64,000 bases of DNA from contig JAWWNJ010000103.1 of NCBI GenBank assembly GCA_037176885.1, positions 620,001 through 684,000 of the forward strand, given 5' to 3'. Of this stretch, positions 54,241 through 63,937 are shown piece after piece. The position numbers and the translations under genes were made by a program. The notes under the pieces were generated by a model that saw nothing but the letters and a program-made list of their open reading frames with translations, did no database searches and was not told the DNA's origin. Source of the DNA: Favolaschia claudopus. Taxonomy: Eukaryota > Basidiomycota > Agaricomycetes > Agaricales > Mycenaceae. Position 1 is the stretch's first letter. Every line of letters begins with the position of its first letter.

Positions 54241-54925
54241 TTGTGTAGTGGTCTTTATGCTTGACAATATTGTGTAGTGGTCTTTATGCTTGACAAAACA
54301 TCTGAACCTGGGGACAGGAGGTCTGTGGTTCGAGTCCACCAGATGGAGACTTTGGCATATCGAACGTAGTTGTTGTTGTTGAGATCAATTAACGTGCTCG
54401 AGCCGCTGCAAGCGGCTATAGTACACGACATGCCGACATCGACTACATGATTAATCGTTTCCAGTCCGTCCTTTCCTCCCACGTCACCCTTTTTATACAA
54501 CCAATGCCTCGGGCATGAAGTCCCGGTCCGACGGCCTTTGGCCAGTGCTTGCCGAGGTTGCGATCCCCGTAGGATGGGCGTCAAAGGATCAAGGCGGCAG
54601 CGTACGCCTGATCAGACAAAGTGTGATGGACGATTTGTTGCCGCGCGTCTGTTAAAGTTGAATTTCCCAGCCGCCGGCCGACCGGGGCTTGAACCGCAAG
54701 TGCTCGAACGTAAAACACTGCTTACAGTGCTCGGGGACTTGAGACCAAGTTAGGCGGCCCATTAACCGGTTGACCATATGAAAAAGGCTCAAGGGACGGA
54801 TAGATCTGGGCAGCCTAACCCCTGTCCAGGTTCAGATGTTTTGTCAAGCATAAAGACCACTACACAATACCCGGGGTATTGTGTAGTGGTCCCCGGGTAT
54901 TGTGTAGTGGTCTTTATGCTTGACA
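54239..54925. repeat. tRNA-half-derived repeat cluster
   Basis: TTGTGTAGTGGTCTTTATGC (tRNA A-box-like) is present about seven times around the Harbinger MITE: 53637-53659 (-), 53665-53688, 54239-54266, 54268-54295, 54842-54869 (-), 54877-54891 (partial) and 54898-54925. Only the 54268 copy is followed at tRNA-like distance by a B-box, GGTTCGAGTCC (54327-54337). 54268-54317 and 54826-54869 are inverted copies, bounding a further unit that has a second B-box-like GGTTCAAGCCC on the minus strand. It sits inside the Bem46-like pseudogene. Confidence 0.6.
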
Positions 54926-55704
54926 CTGGGTGCAGGCGAGGGAAAGAAGCAAAGGGACGAATGACGGGCGTATAGGGAAGTCTCGCACTACTTCCGGGAG
55001 GGAGGTGAACGTATTCTCCAGAATGAGTGCCAATTTCTTATATCGGACGTTAGGTGTGATGAGGGAGACTCTCGGCTTTTTAAGCCCTCACCTGATTAGG
55101 ATTTCTGCTTGCGAGATCAACGGCGACAGCGCCACCCAACGACGTTCCTTACAAGATCTGGTAAAAAAAACGATGAAGGTCAATGGTCAGGGAAAACAAA
55201 CCGTCCGTGGGACGGATAATTCGGAATCAGAGCTTATAAAGTCCAGCGCAGCCTGAGCGTCGAAGCATAAGCCTACAGTAGCATTCGTGTTAGTCACAAA
55301 GCCGACATCGCATCAGTGAGGCAGACGCCCAACCTTTCTCGGAGGGAATGCCGTAGGACGTCCCGTATCTGAGGTCGACTGCATAAGGGAGCTGTAAAAG
55401 CAACACAGATGTAATACTTACCCACGATACGACAACAAAAGGACATTGCAACGTTCAGTACTTAAGAAATTTCTTGGCTGCAAATATTCATTCCATCGGA
55501 GTAGTTTGAGCCATTCCCGTGAAACTGAATCACGCTGGCAATCGCAGTGGAGGTCTGGAACATATCAGCCGTTAGTGCAGGACTGCTTATTTGATCACAA
55601 ACCGAGTTTCGCTGCTCCGAATACCGCAGTAAGTAGCAATGCAGAGTTACTCCATCTGCCGTGAGGATTTTCACATCCCTGTAAACCAAGCGTTCATACA
55701 TAGG

Positions 55705-56037
55705 CAGTGTTGCAAGGGGTTGACCTTTGGAGGGGTCAACTACCTTACGTAGACTTATGTAAGGGCTCTGAGCCCCTGGACTCCCTCGTTCCCTCCGCGT
55801 CTTATTCACTTCCATCAGGAGTGTGTGGAGGCATTTTCCAGCAAACTATCACCTATCCAGGGGCAATGGAAGTTGTACAAGAAATGTCGACAATTTCCTT
55901 TTCTGGTGTAATATACAACAGGTGCAAACAAACTTGCCCCCCACTTGCCCCGGGGTCAAGGTCCGGTCAACCTCGAGCTGGATGACCCTTGACCTTAGGT
56001 CCGGACCCCCTGCAACTGCAACACTCTTGACAATGTA
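55705..56037. mobile_element. 333-bp insertion in the Bem46-like pseudogene
   Basis: Contains inverted AGTGTTGCA…GGGG blocks near both ends and is flanked by ACATAGG (55698-55704, 56038-56044). Removing it with one ACATAGG gives an open join, IRTPMYERLVYRDVK, as expected for the hydrolase. The superfamily is uncertain because the inverted blocks are offset from the putative ends. Confidence 0.55.
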
Positions 56038-56174
56038 ACATAGGGGTCCGGATATCTGCTAATTGATGCAATTCTGAAGTCACTCGAAAACAGATACCTA
56101 CATCGAGGGCGTGGCAGAAACGCAGCGGGGTAGACCAAGAACGGTTGGCCAAACCTCAAAAACTTGAAGCTCAT

Positions 56175-57020
56175 CGTCAAAAACCGAATTCCAAGTAGAC
56201 TCAAGCCTCACCTTCCAAATGAAGTCCGCGATGCAGTAAAGAATAGGTAGCATGTTGATAAGTAGCCCATGATAGCGGACCACACTTCGTGACAAGCCAA
56301 TTACCCAATTTGGAAACGCCTACTGCTCATTCATACTTCACTTTTCCACGTTGTAAACTATGCAGAAAAGACCATAAGAGGCAGCTCTAGGGATGATTCT
56401 ATTGAGAATTTTTTCTTTATGAACTTGATGTATGTTTCTTTCCATTTTTCCCATTGCTATTATTGGGGGGAAGGAAAGAGCAGCCGCATGCTACGTACGG
56501 TATTTGGTAGGGGACATGGACCTCATCACGCCTTCAAATGGCTTGGGGCTTCCGTATTCCGTTGGAGTGGATAGGTCGCTCACAAACCACTATAAGGCTC
56601 CACTGTGCGCTACAATCCACACTACATTGTAACGCCTTGTAGCCGCTCAGAGACCGTTACTAGCAATCCGAGATTTTTCCAACAACATGGTCTTACCATA
56701 TCTTGAATTCGTCTGATCTGCCTAATCAAGGCATAAGAAATCAAGATTCCGGTCGCTCTGCTGAGTGCTGCAATGAGTCTGGAGAGCTGATTTTTGGGGA
56801 GGATAGTCTCAGATACATGGTGAGTCTCTCCCTTCTCCTCCCTTTTTCTCCTTTTTTTTTCGCACCTTGAAAACTTGATTTCGACGGACTCTCCACAGGC
56901 ATAATATATACATAGTACATCCTATGATTCGCTCGTCTTCCCTCATTCGAATTTTGGGAACCTTTGGGAAAATTCCGACTCGGAATCAGGATTTGACTGG
57001 CATACAGCTCACAGCCGTCA
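56175..57020. other. No gene recognised
   Basis: Upstream of the Bem46-like start and downstream of the next gene. Short frames only; it may hold their 5' and 3' flanks. Confidence 0.45.
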
Positions 57021-57705
57021 TCATAGATTGCTTCGACACTTCTTTAGGTGATCCGAGAGAGTGAAAAATTTCCCCTCTCTTGCAACAAGGATATCCCGGA
57101 GAAACCCTTCATTGCCTCTTTTAGTATCAACGTCCTGGGTCCATGGCAATGTAGTCTCACTGTTGGAAGACTCTTCGAGTAACTGTTTGTAAGCTAGCCT
57201 CAGGGTATCAAGGGCATCAGTTATCCGTTGACTGCGTATTGAAAGTTCTATATGCCTTCCCTATATGCAACGATTTACGCGGAATCGTGCATGCTGATTG
57301 CAAGGGACTTACTTCGGCCACCGTAGCGAATTTGGGTTGTGTTCGTACTACGATCACACTTCCCACTTTCCTCTGAATACATTTGTAGGGCCTTGTTGAT
57401 AGAGGAAACGAGCCCTGAAATTACAAAAGGTCAATGTGAGATGGGGTGTGAACAAAGATATGCCTGAACGTTGGCACTGCTCTATCAGAAGTCTTTCAAG
57501 CACGACCTTCTCAAGACCCTCCAATTCCTCTGAGTTTGACTGAAGTACGAATCCGGTGAGATAATGTCAATACGTGTGTACATAAGCCCGGGCGAGATGT
57601 ACCGATGGTATCGAGCTCATAGAGCTGAGACTTCCTGGAGCCGACATCATGAGTATATGAATCGGATAAACATCGCCAAACAGGTACCATCATTGATGGG
57701 ATCAT
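57021..57705 (-). CDS. Small four-exon gene of unknown function
   Basis: Exons 57705-57603, 57529-57470, 57414-57313 and 57247-57021; introns of 73, 55 and 65 bp, all GT-AG; 163 residues. Phases are consistent only with this splicing. Translation: start MIPSMMVPVWRCL, then ELEGLEKVVLERLLIEQCQR, LVSSINKALQMYSEESGKC, RSQRITDALDTLRLAYKQLL, ending FTLSDHLKKCRSNL. It is largely helical and possibly coiled coil. No family is recognised. The start is the least certain part, since further 5' exons may exist (an open frame lies at 57915-58153). No lesion is seen. Confidence 0.6.
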
Positions 57706-57762
57706 TAATATTTCAGATTGACCAACATGACTTCTAGGGGGGTTGGCGAGAGTCAGAATGTA

Positions 57763-57885
57763 GGTTTTGCAATGCCGATGCCCGGCTTACAGTAAAGGGA
57801 AGGCTTGCGCGATTCTGACTTCTGTGTAGAATATGATTTGTATGCCGGAGTACCGGCCTACAGCAGGGGGAGCTTGTGTAAATTG
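57763..57885 (+). repeat. Structured 50-bp repeat, copies 3 and 4 in tandem
   Basis: 57763-57817: TGCAATGCCGATGCCCGGCT…AAGGCTTGCGCGA. 57832-57885: ATGATTTGTATGCCGGAGTA, CCGGCCTACAGCAGG, GGGAGCTTGTGTAAAT. Stem bases change while pairing is largely kept (GCCGG/CCGGC; GCCG-ATG-CCCGGC). Confidence 0.6.
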
Positions 57886-58241
57886 CTACTGGAATGGCAC
57901 ATAAATTAACAATATCAATGTTGCGCTGTTGTTTGGGGCAGGATTGGCCTGAGTTCTCGAGAGGGAAAGATGTGTAAGCAAGCCATTGATATATTGGGCG
58001 TGAACTCCGAAATGGAGCTCGCTGCACTCCGCCCGAAGACGAAGGAGCCGAGGCAGCCCAAAACCAACAGCTCACCCTGAAGCAGCCAAAGGTGGGAATA
58101 CAGGGGGAAGCGCCACAGGCTCCACAAAAAAACAGGGAGGAAACGGACAGCAATGGGGAGACGAGAGGGGAGGGAGGGGGAGGGGGAGGAAGGGGTGCTA
58201 GGAGTGCACAGACTCTACTTATATAATAGATTTATCGACTA
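57886..58241. other. Unassigned sequence upstream of the four-exon gene
   Basis: A minus-strand frame (57915-58153) encodes LLVLGCLGSFVFGRSAASSI and could be a 5' exon or shadow. 58155-58195 is G-rich. Confidence 0.3.
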
Positions 58242-58639
58242 CAGTCGTAAACTGAGAAGCGCAACGTAACGTAGAAGAGTAGAAGAGCAACACGCATATT
58301 CCGTACCCGCGGACATTTTGGCGAGCTGGAATTTGCACTCTCCTACCATTTTTGAGGTTGCTGAATTCAATGGACTACTTTTGGGAGCCTAAAAATTACT
58401 TCTCTGGGCAGTGGGAGCGCAATTTGTCGAAAATGCCCAATTTTGGAAGGAAGTTTGTGATTTCCCCAAACCTTTATGGAAAATATGGTGTCTCAAAAGT
58501 CCCCACAAACCATATTTCCCATTGGCAAAAAAATTGGACTGAATAGCTTCTTTGAAGGGCTAGAACCAGCTGGTTTGTTGCTGATTTTTGATTTTTTCAG
58601 CTGAATTGTGAATTTTGCCTTGCAATATAAACACCAGCT
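58242..58639 (+). mobile_element. Truncated copy of the pogo-like MITE
   Basis: Starts TA-CAGTCGTAAACTGAGAAGC and matches 19818-20215 for about 390 bp, then stops where copia B LTR sequence starts at 58640. The right terminus is missing. Here the left flank is TA, unlike the TC of the copy in copia B. Confidence 0.8.
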
Positions 58640-59146
58640 TGTCAGAATATGAATTATTCCGGGTAGCCGCCCCGCCGCTCCGACCCTTAATAGATATCTG
58701 ATACTTATCATACAGCCTTGTTCTTACATATAAACCGTGCTCGTCTGTCCACCACCCTCAGTCTTTCATCCCACATTGCGGTGCTACATCGACTTTGCAG
58801 AAACCCTACTCCAGCATGAGCGGGGTGGCGGGGAACCGGGTGAAGTGCTATTCTCGCTGCACTTTGCGATTGAAACGATGGACTGGTGACTGCGGATGAG
58901 GGTGAGAACAACACGGAGAGTGGTCCAGAAGCTTCTTTCAGCAGAACTGCCTACAGAGTATGTCAACAAATCTAATGCTGGAATTCTCTGGGCCAAACTG
59001 CGCCAGGGTTTTGAAGCAGAAAATCGTGTCGATTCTGCAATGGGTGTTCTAGCAGAACTTTTTAGCACCAAGCTCGCTATTGAAGGCGAACCAGAGCTCA
59101 TGGATCGCAACAAGATCCTTTCTCATGTAGCTGCTATCAAGACCTG
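58640..59146 (+). pseudogene. Plus-strand fragment of copia B: LTR start and gag piece
   Basis: 58640-58781 is the first 142 bp of the B LTR (TGTCAGAATATG…CACATTGCGG). After an unmatched stretch, about 58920-59146 encodes VQKLLSAELPTEYVNKSNAG, ILWAKLRQGFEAENRVDSAM and DRNKILSHVAAIKTC, the B capsid. It ends abruptly against element C RT in the opposite orientation, forming a chimeric frame 58896-59726. Confidence 0.85.
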
Positions 59147-59159
59147 CGACCGGCGTCTT

Positions 59160-59789
59160 TCAGACCATAGAGGGAACGAGGACACCGTTGAGGTATGCGG
59201 TGGATACGTCCATCTGGTCCAGCTCCAGGTCGTACTTGGCAGCCAGCAAGCAGATGATGCGGATGGACTCAAGGTTCGCAACGGGTGCAAAGGTCTCCTT
59301 GAGGTTTCCACTCTGCTGTCCAAAATCCCGGGCGACAATACGGAGCTTGTATCGTTCTATGTTCCCCTTGCTGTCCAGCTTTATGCGCATGACTGGTTTG
59401 GTGCTGATTGGTTTGACTCCAGTGGGTGTGGGGACGATCTCATAGACATCGTTCTCAGCCAAGTTTCCCATCTCCTCAGCAAGTGCAGCCCTCCACTTTT
59501 CAGCGTCTGGTCCGCTGAATGCCTCAGTAAGTGTAGCGGGAGTGGGGATTTCACTCGGGCCGCTATTGGCCACGCCAGCAAAGAAGGCATCGTCAATGTC
59601 AATGAGCTCGACTTCGGGTTCTTCTTCAATGATTTGTGGAAGGTTGGCGACTTGGAGGGGAGGGGATTCTGGCTCGGCCGGTTGAGGCAGCGGTTCGGGT
59701 TTCCGGAGCTGCTGAGGACCATTTGACTTCTGTAGGGGGTTTCGGTTTCGATCTGCTGGTTTTCTGACACGTTCTCCTCGTCGGAGCAT
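59160..59789 (-). pseudogene. Copia C: RT N-terminal half
   Basis: Reads EKWRAALAEEMGNLAENDVY, GNIERYKLRIVARDFGQQSG, FAPVANLESIRIICLLAAKY and LDQMDVSTAYLNGVL (first Asp), then ends at the chimeric junction. The upstream part is the Pro/Glu-rich linker, entered by a frame change from integrase near 59790. Confidence 0.9.
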
Positions 59790-60763
59790 GGGCTCGTCAG
59801 GCTTTGGCAGAGCTGGGACTGGTACCGGTGGCGCGAGTCGACGACAGTGGGTAGTGGACGTGGTGACGCAATGGGATTTCTCCTGCGGGCAATGTGCTCA
59901 GAGATGGAAGTAGAGTTTACTGGGACAGGAATACGAGAGGGTGTTTCGCGTTTTACTGTGCTGATAGTCTCTGTGTCTGTCTCCCTCCCTTGCCGAATGG
60001 AAAAAGTCTCTAGTGCTCCCACTGGCTCGACATCGTCAATTACACTCCCACTGTCTGAAGGCTCCCTCGCCTGTTCGGGACGGAACAAGAACTCCCACTG
60101 AGTTTGGGGTGCAGGGTCCTGAAGGATAGAGGTGTCTGTTTCCCCTGTCTCATCGAAGCGGACATGTCGGCTGTGGAAGATAGCCTTGGTCTCTACATCC
60201 GGGAGGCGATATGCCTTCTTCCCATCCCCCACATCACCATTACCATAGCCAAGCATGATGCACCGGCGGCCACGGTTGGAGAACTTCCCAACGCGCTTGT
60301 CCTTTGGTATCGAAGCGTATCCCGTGCAGCCAAACGGTCGGAACTGAATGGGATCCACCTTTCGCTTGAACAGGGTCTCGTATGGTGGTACGCCGTTGTT
60401 GGAGGAGAGAACGTAGGAGGCACAGCTCATGGCTTCCTTCCAGAAGTTTTGTGGAAGGCCTGAATCGATGAGCATGGTGAGGGCGGTGGAAACGAGCGTC
60501 TGATTTGCTCTTTCAGCTACACCATTCTGCTTGGGTGTGTCTGCGGCAGTTGTGTGATGGATGATTCCGCTGGCTTTCAATTCTGCCTCCAGTTCGTTAG
60601 AGGTGAACTCTCCCCCGTTGTCAGTGCGCCAGAAGTCAATGAAATTTTCAGAGAATATGATCTCCTCAATCTCCTCCTCAAAGAAAGCTTGCACGTCTGC
60701 CTTCCATTGTTTGAAGGCGGCATGCACGTCACTCTTCTTCTTGAGATAGAGTACCCAATCAAA
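59790..60763 (-). pseudogene. Copia C: integrase core
   Basis: Reads FDWVLYLKKKSDVHAAFKQW, DFWRTDNGGEFTS (second Asp), TPKQNGVAERANQTL (Glu), FRPFGCTGYASIPKDKRVGK, CIMLGYGNG and RHVRFDETGE. DDE residues are intact. The first Asp block lies beyond the hAT-type MITE at 61400. Confidence 0.93.
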
Positions 60764-61292
60764 GCCACTGTCAAGGGTGTGCGGGCCGGTCAAGCCGGCA
60801 CACCGGGCAGGGAGGGTGGGTCGGCCGAGGAGGGCCAGAAAAAAAAATAATTGATTATTTTTTGGGAGGTTGGAAGCGTGTCCAAGAGCTCAAAATCAGT
60901 TAGAATAGACGTATTAAGCACCAATTTAGTGTTTTCTAGGTAACACCCCTCTGACAATGGCTTCACGGACCAGTCACCGCACCGGCATCCCTTTTGGGGG
61001 ATCAACTTTGGTCATGTTTGATATCGGAGGTGAGTGAGGATGTGTCCTGTAGCGAAGAAAAAGTTGGCGTTTGGGTTAATTTCACTCTCAAAATCGTAAG
61101 CTTGAACCATAGCATGAAGCGGAGGGTCAACCTGCCGAAAAGACATGTTCCTGTATAGGTTCACGTGAAAAATTACCCGATTTAGACGTGACGTAATGCT
61201 TACGAGGTAGGGTGGTTCGGCTGGAGGGGTCGGTTTGAAAAAAAACGGCCCTAGGTATTTTTTTTTAGTTTCCGCACACCCTTGGCCACTGT
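60764..61292. mobile_element. 513-bp hAT-type MITE
   Basis: Inverted repeats CAAGGGTGTGCGG at both ends (60772, 61284) and a perfect 8-bp duplication GCCACTGT (60764-60771, 61285-61292), as for hAT elements. Excision restores LDDHSG/FDWVLYL in copia C integrase. Confidence 0.92.
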
Positions 61293-61765
61293 GATCGTCG
61301 AGGAATGTGATCCAGTAACGATATCCGTCTCGTGACTGTGGGCTGACTGGTCCACCGACATCACTATGTATGATTTGTAGTGGGCGTGTTGCCCGCTGGC
61401 GTCCCTCAGTTGGGAACGGCTGCTTGCGCATCTTTCCCTGAGCGCAGGCGTGGCAGAATTCAGGGGTACCAGTGGTGCGCTCCACGCCCTTCCGCTCTCC
61501 CTTCCTGACCATACGCTCAAGGCTGTCTATTCCCACATGCGCCATGCGGTGGTGGAGGACGTTAATGTCAACGGCGGCAAGTGCACATTCCTCCTGGACC
61601 ACCGGCTCTGCAGTCAAATGGTATAGCCCTTGGTCATGGTTGACCTCGAGAACGACATCGCCATTGCGGTCGAGAACGTGACCACCCGTCCTCCCAAAGA
61701 TCGAAGTCAGGTTACCCTGTTGGGCTAGCTTCTGTACGGAAATGAGGGAGATCTGGAATGAGGGA
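61293..61765 (-). pseudogene. Copia C: pre-integrase and integrase N-terminus
   Basis: Reads ISLISVQKLAQQGNLTSIFG, LYHLTAEPV, then NVLHHRMAHVGIDSLERMV and CHACAQGKMRKQPF (HHCC zinc site), IIHSDVGGPVS (first Asp), YWITFLDDHSG. A frame change near 61765 separates it from protease. Confidence 0.9.
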
Positions 61766-62161
61766 GGTATAGGACGTTCGAGAGTGTGAGGAGTGTCTGT
61801 TTGCCTTTGACAGTGCTGAGGAGCTGAATTTCCCCAATCCCAGTGGCTTCAGCGAACGACTCATCCCCAAAGCGTACTTTTCTCGGGGGGTCAAGCTGCC
61901 GAAAGGTCTTAGCTATGAACAACTCCAGGACCGGTACCATGTGTGTTGACGCGCCGGTGTCAAGGACTGTTGTGTAGACGAGGGCAGGTGTCGTTTCACT
62001 CGCAGCATAAGCTCCAATGCGTTTTGCAAGGTCCTTCGATACAGAGTTTCCGAATGCGGTAACATAATGTCCGCTCTCATCGCCCCCTGCATTTAGCGCC
62101 TTCGCCCCGTCCTCTTCCGCCTTCTTCTTGAGATCGCGGCAGTCCTTGGTGTCATGATAGC
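61766..62161 (-). pseudogene. Copia C: zinc knuckle end and protease
   Basis: CYHDTKDCRDLKKK is the second half of the knuckle. VYTTVLDTGASTHMVPVLEL holds the DTG active site, followed by KVRFGDESFAEATGIGEIQL and TLSNVLYLPHS. Confidence 0.9.
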
Positions 62162-63293
62162 AAACACTGTGAAAACATCGGCGCCTGATTTTCATGTACC
62201 TAGACAATGAATTAGTTATCTCATGGAAATGCCCATGATTTTTGTGTTTCATGTATCCCAGAGTAATGAGGCCCCATTCAACGAAATTCAGTGGATGCGC
62301 ACCCCCTCGAAAAATCATGGACTTGGACATGAAAATCACAGCGCCGTCCAATGCAAAAAAAGCACAAAAACGTCTAAGTCCAAATGCCGAGTTGCCGGAC
62401 AGTGACGTCAGAGCTCCACATCCGCAGCACATATGCTGCGGACGCTCTCACACTCTCTTGTCGCCCTACCACCACCACCACCACCACCATCTCGCCAACT
62501 TGTCGTCGCCATCGCCATCGCCGTCGCCGTCGCCGTCGCTGTCACCGCCCCCGCTCTATCCCTCCCTCTCTTGCTAGAGTCAACACTGACGTAGCAGATC
62601 CCGCCAGCAACAACGCCCGCACAAGTTGGTTAGACACGCGGAGGATACGGGGTAGTCTGCATGCGAGGGGTGGGCTGTATTTGGGAACCGTGGTACGTCA
62701 ACAAAGTGGATGGTCTTCAAACTTGCTTGTCGTGATCTCAGGCACTTGTCGCGATAGTTGCAACGATTCCGGCAACGAAGATCAACACGATGATAGGGCA
62801 GTATGACGAGACGGATGGCCAGGAGCGGGCGTCATTGGTGTGTCAATGTGTATTGATTTATGTCTATATCTTCATTGACACCATCTAGTCGCAGGACGTT
62901 AGCTCTCTCTCTCTCCGGTCTGATGGGCGAGAAGTGTCGCCGTTGAGCGCTGAGCAAGGGTGTCGAGTGCAATCTGAATCGTAGCTGCCGTACTGTACCT
63001 TTTGTACCTATATATCCTCAATATCATATATTTTTTTTATAAATTTAATTCGCCCTCCCTCGATTTTAATGTACGATGCCCATGATTCGAGACAGTGCTC
63101 TGAACTTTTAAATGATTTTCATGTACTCAGCACATTAAATTGGCACATGAAAACGTCAAAAAAGAATATGATTTTATTTGAGCGCTAGGTACATGAAAAT
63201 CCGGGGACGACGACTGATTTTCAGAGTGTGGGTACATGAAAATCGGGGTACCAAGGTACACGATTTTCATGTGCCCGCATCTTCACAGTGAAA
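62162..63293. mobile_element. 1,126-bp CACTA-type MITE
   Basis: Ends CACTGTGAA / TTCACAGTG at 62165 and 63290 with the 3-bp duplication AAA (62162-62164, 63291-63293). GATTTTCATGTAC-type subterminal repeats occur at least eight times near the ends (for example 62186, 63110, 63190, 63261). Excision recreates the gag knuckle CQVHGLCYHDTKDC. No transposase. Confidence 0.88.
62469..62560 (+). repeat. Trinucleotide and hexanucleotide microsatellite
   Basis: A (CAC)n run followed by (GCCATC)n/(GCCGTC)n inside the CACTA-type MITE; it produces artefactual His/Thr- and Ser/Pro-rich frames. Confidence 0.85.
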
Positions 63294-63937
63294 GGCCGTG
63301 GACTTGGCACTTCTTCGTGGGGCCACCGGTTTTCTTCCCTTTGTAGTTCGTCGACGAAGACGGCACTGCAGCTGCGAGCGCGGACTCCTGTGGGCCAGTG
63401 ATGATGGGGTTTCCCAACTCGGCTCTGATGCGCTGCTCAGCTTCGGAGAACTTGAGCTTTCCGCCCTGGGGGGCTGCCCGATCGAAGTTTGGTGAGGTGG
63501 TCGTCGAGCTTGGTGGAGTCCCACTTGGCCTCTAGCATTTGGACTAGGGTGAAGAAAGCAGTGGCACCAACGTTGACCTTCTCGTACTCCTTGACAATGG
63601 TGTCCCATGTTTCTTTTGCGCCAGTGAGATGAGCGATGGATATGAGAATGGGGTTGGAGATGAACTTGTGGATGATACCACGAGCTCGGGCATCGCGTAC
63701 GCGGAAAGAGTCGCGGATAGCGCTAGTGGAAGTGGTTACGACACCATAGATGGCAGAGACAGTGCTGGCAGATGCAGCGGCGGTTTCTGCAGCCGCCTGA
63801 GTTGCCGCGTTGTCCTTCCCAGAGATGATGAGGCCAACCTTCTCTCGGGCAAACTCTCCCTCCATTCGAATCTTCCAGATTGGATAGTTTTCTGCCCCGA
63901 CCAGCACCGGAGTGGTGGGTTCGGATGTAGTCGCCAT
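63294..63937 (-). pseudogene. Copia C: gag
   Basis: ATG 63937: MATTSEPTTPVLVGAENYPI, then WKIRMEGEFAREKVGLIISG (copia capsid W-x-x-xM pattern), AHLTGAKETWDTIVKEYEKV, and after a frame change near 63490 KTGGPTKKCQVHG, the first half of the CCHC knuckle. The last 63 bp of the window (63938-64000) are presumably its 5' leader. Confidence 0.9.

Larger units (their letters stand above)
53540..56174 (-). pseudogene. Bem46/ABHD13-like alpha/beta-hydrolase, interrupted
   Basis: ATG 56174: MSFKFLRFGQPFLVYPAAFL (membrane-anchor-like), a 46-bp intron (56101-56056), then RDVKILTADGVTLHCYLL, ASVIQFHGNGSNYSDG (oxyanion HGNG), a frame change near 55455, CNVLLLSYRG, intron, YGTSYGIPSEK (55368-55334), intron, LCFDAQAALDFISSDSELSV, intron, IL-TAA-GTSLGGAVAVDLASRN (nucleophile GxSxG; TAA at 55149-55151 where Tyr is usual), intron, KLALILENTFTSLPEVV. 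A repeat cluster enters at about 54925. FMLSGQRDTLVRKHHMERLW (catalytic Asp region) follows on the far side (53640-53550); the final His region is not found. The family are membrane-associated serine hydrolases. Stop, frameshift and insertion make it a pseudogene. Confidence 0.85.

Noticed and set aside
54268..54350. A functional tRNA gene
   Set aside because: A- and B-box-like strings are spaced plausibly, but acceptor and anticodon stems do not pair convincingly and the 5' half is repeated many times; treated as a tRNA-derived repeat.
58896..59726. 276-codon plus-strand frame as a real gene
   Set aside because: Chimera of the copia B capsid and antisense copia C RT; the second half is noise.
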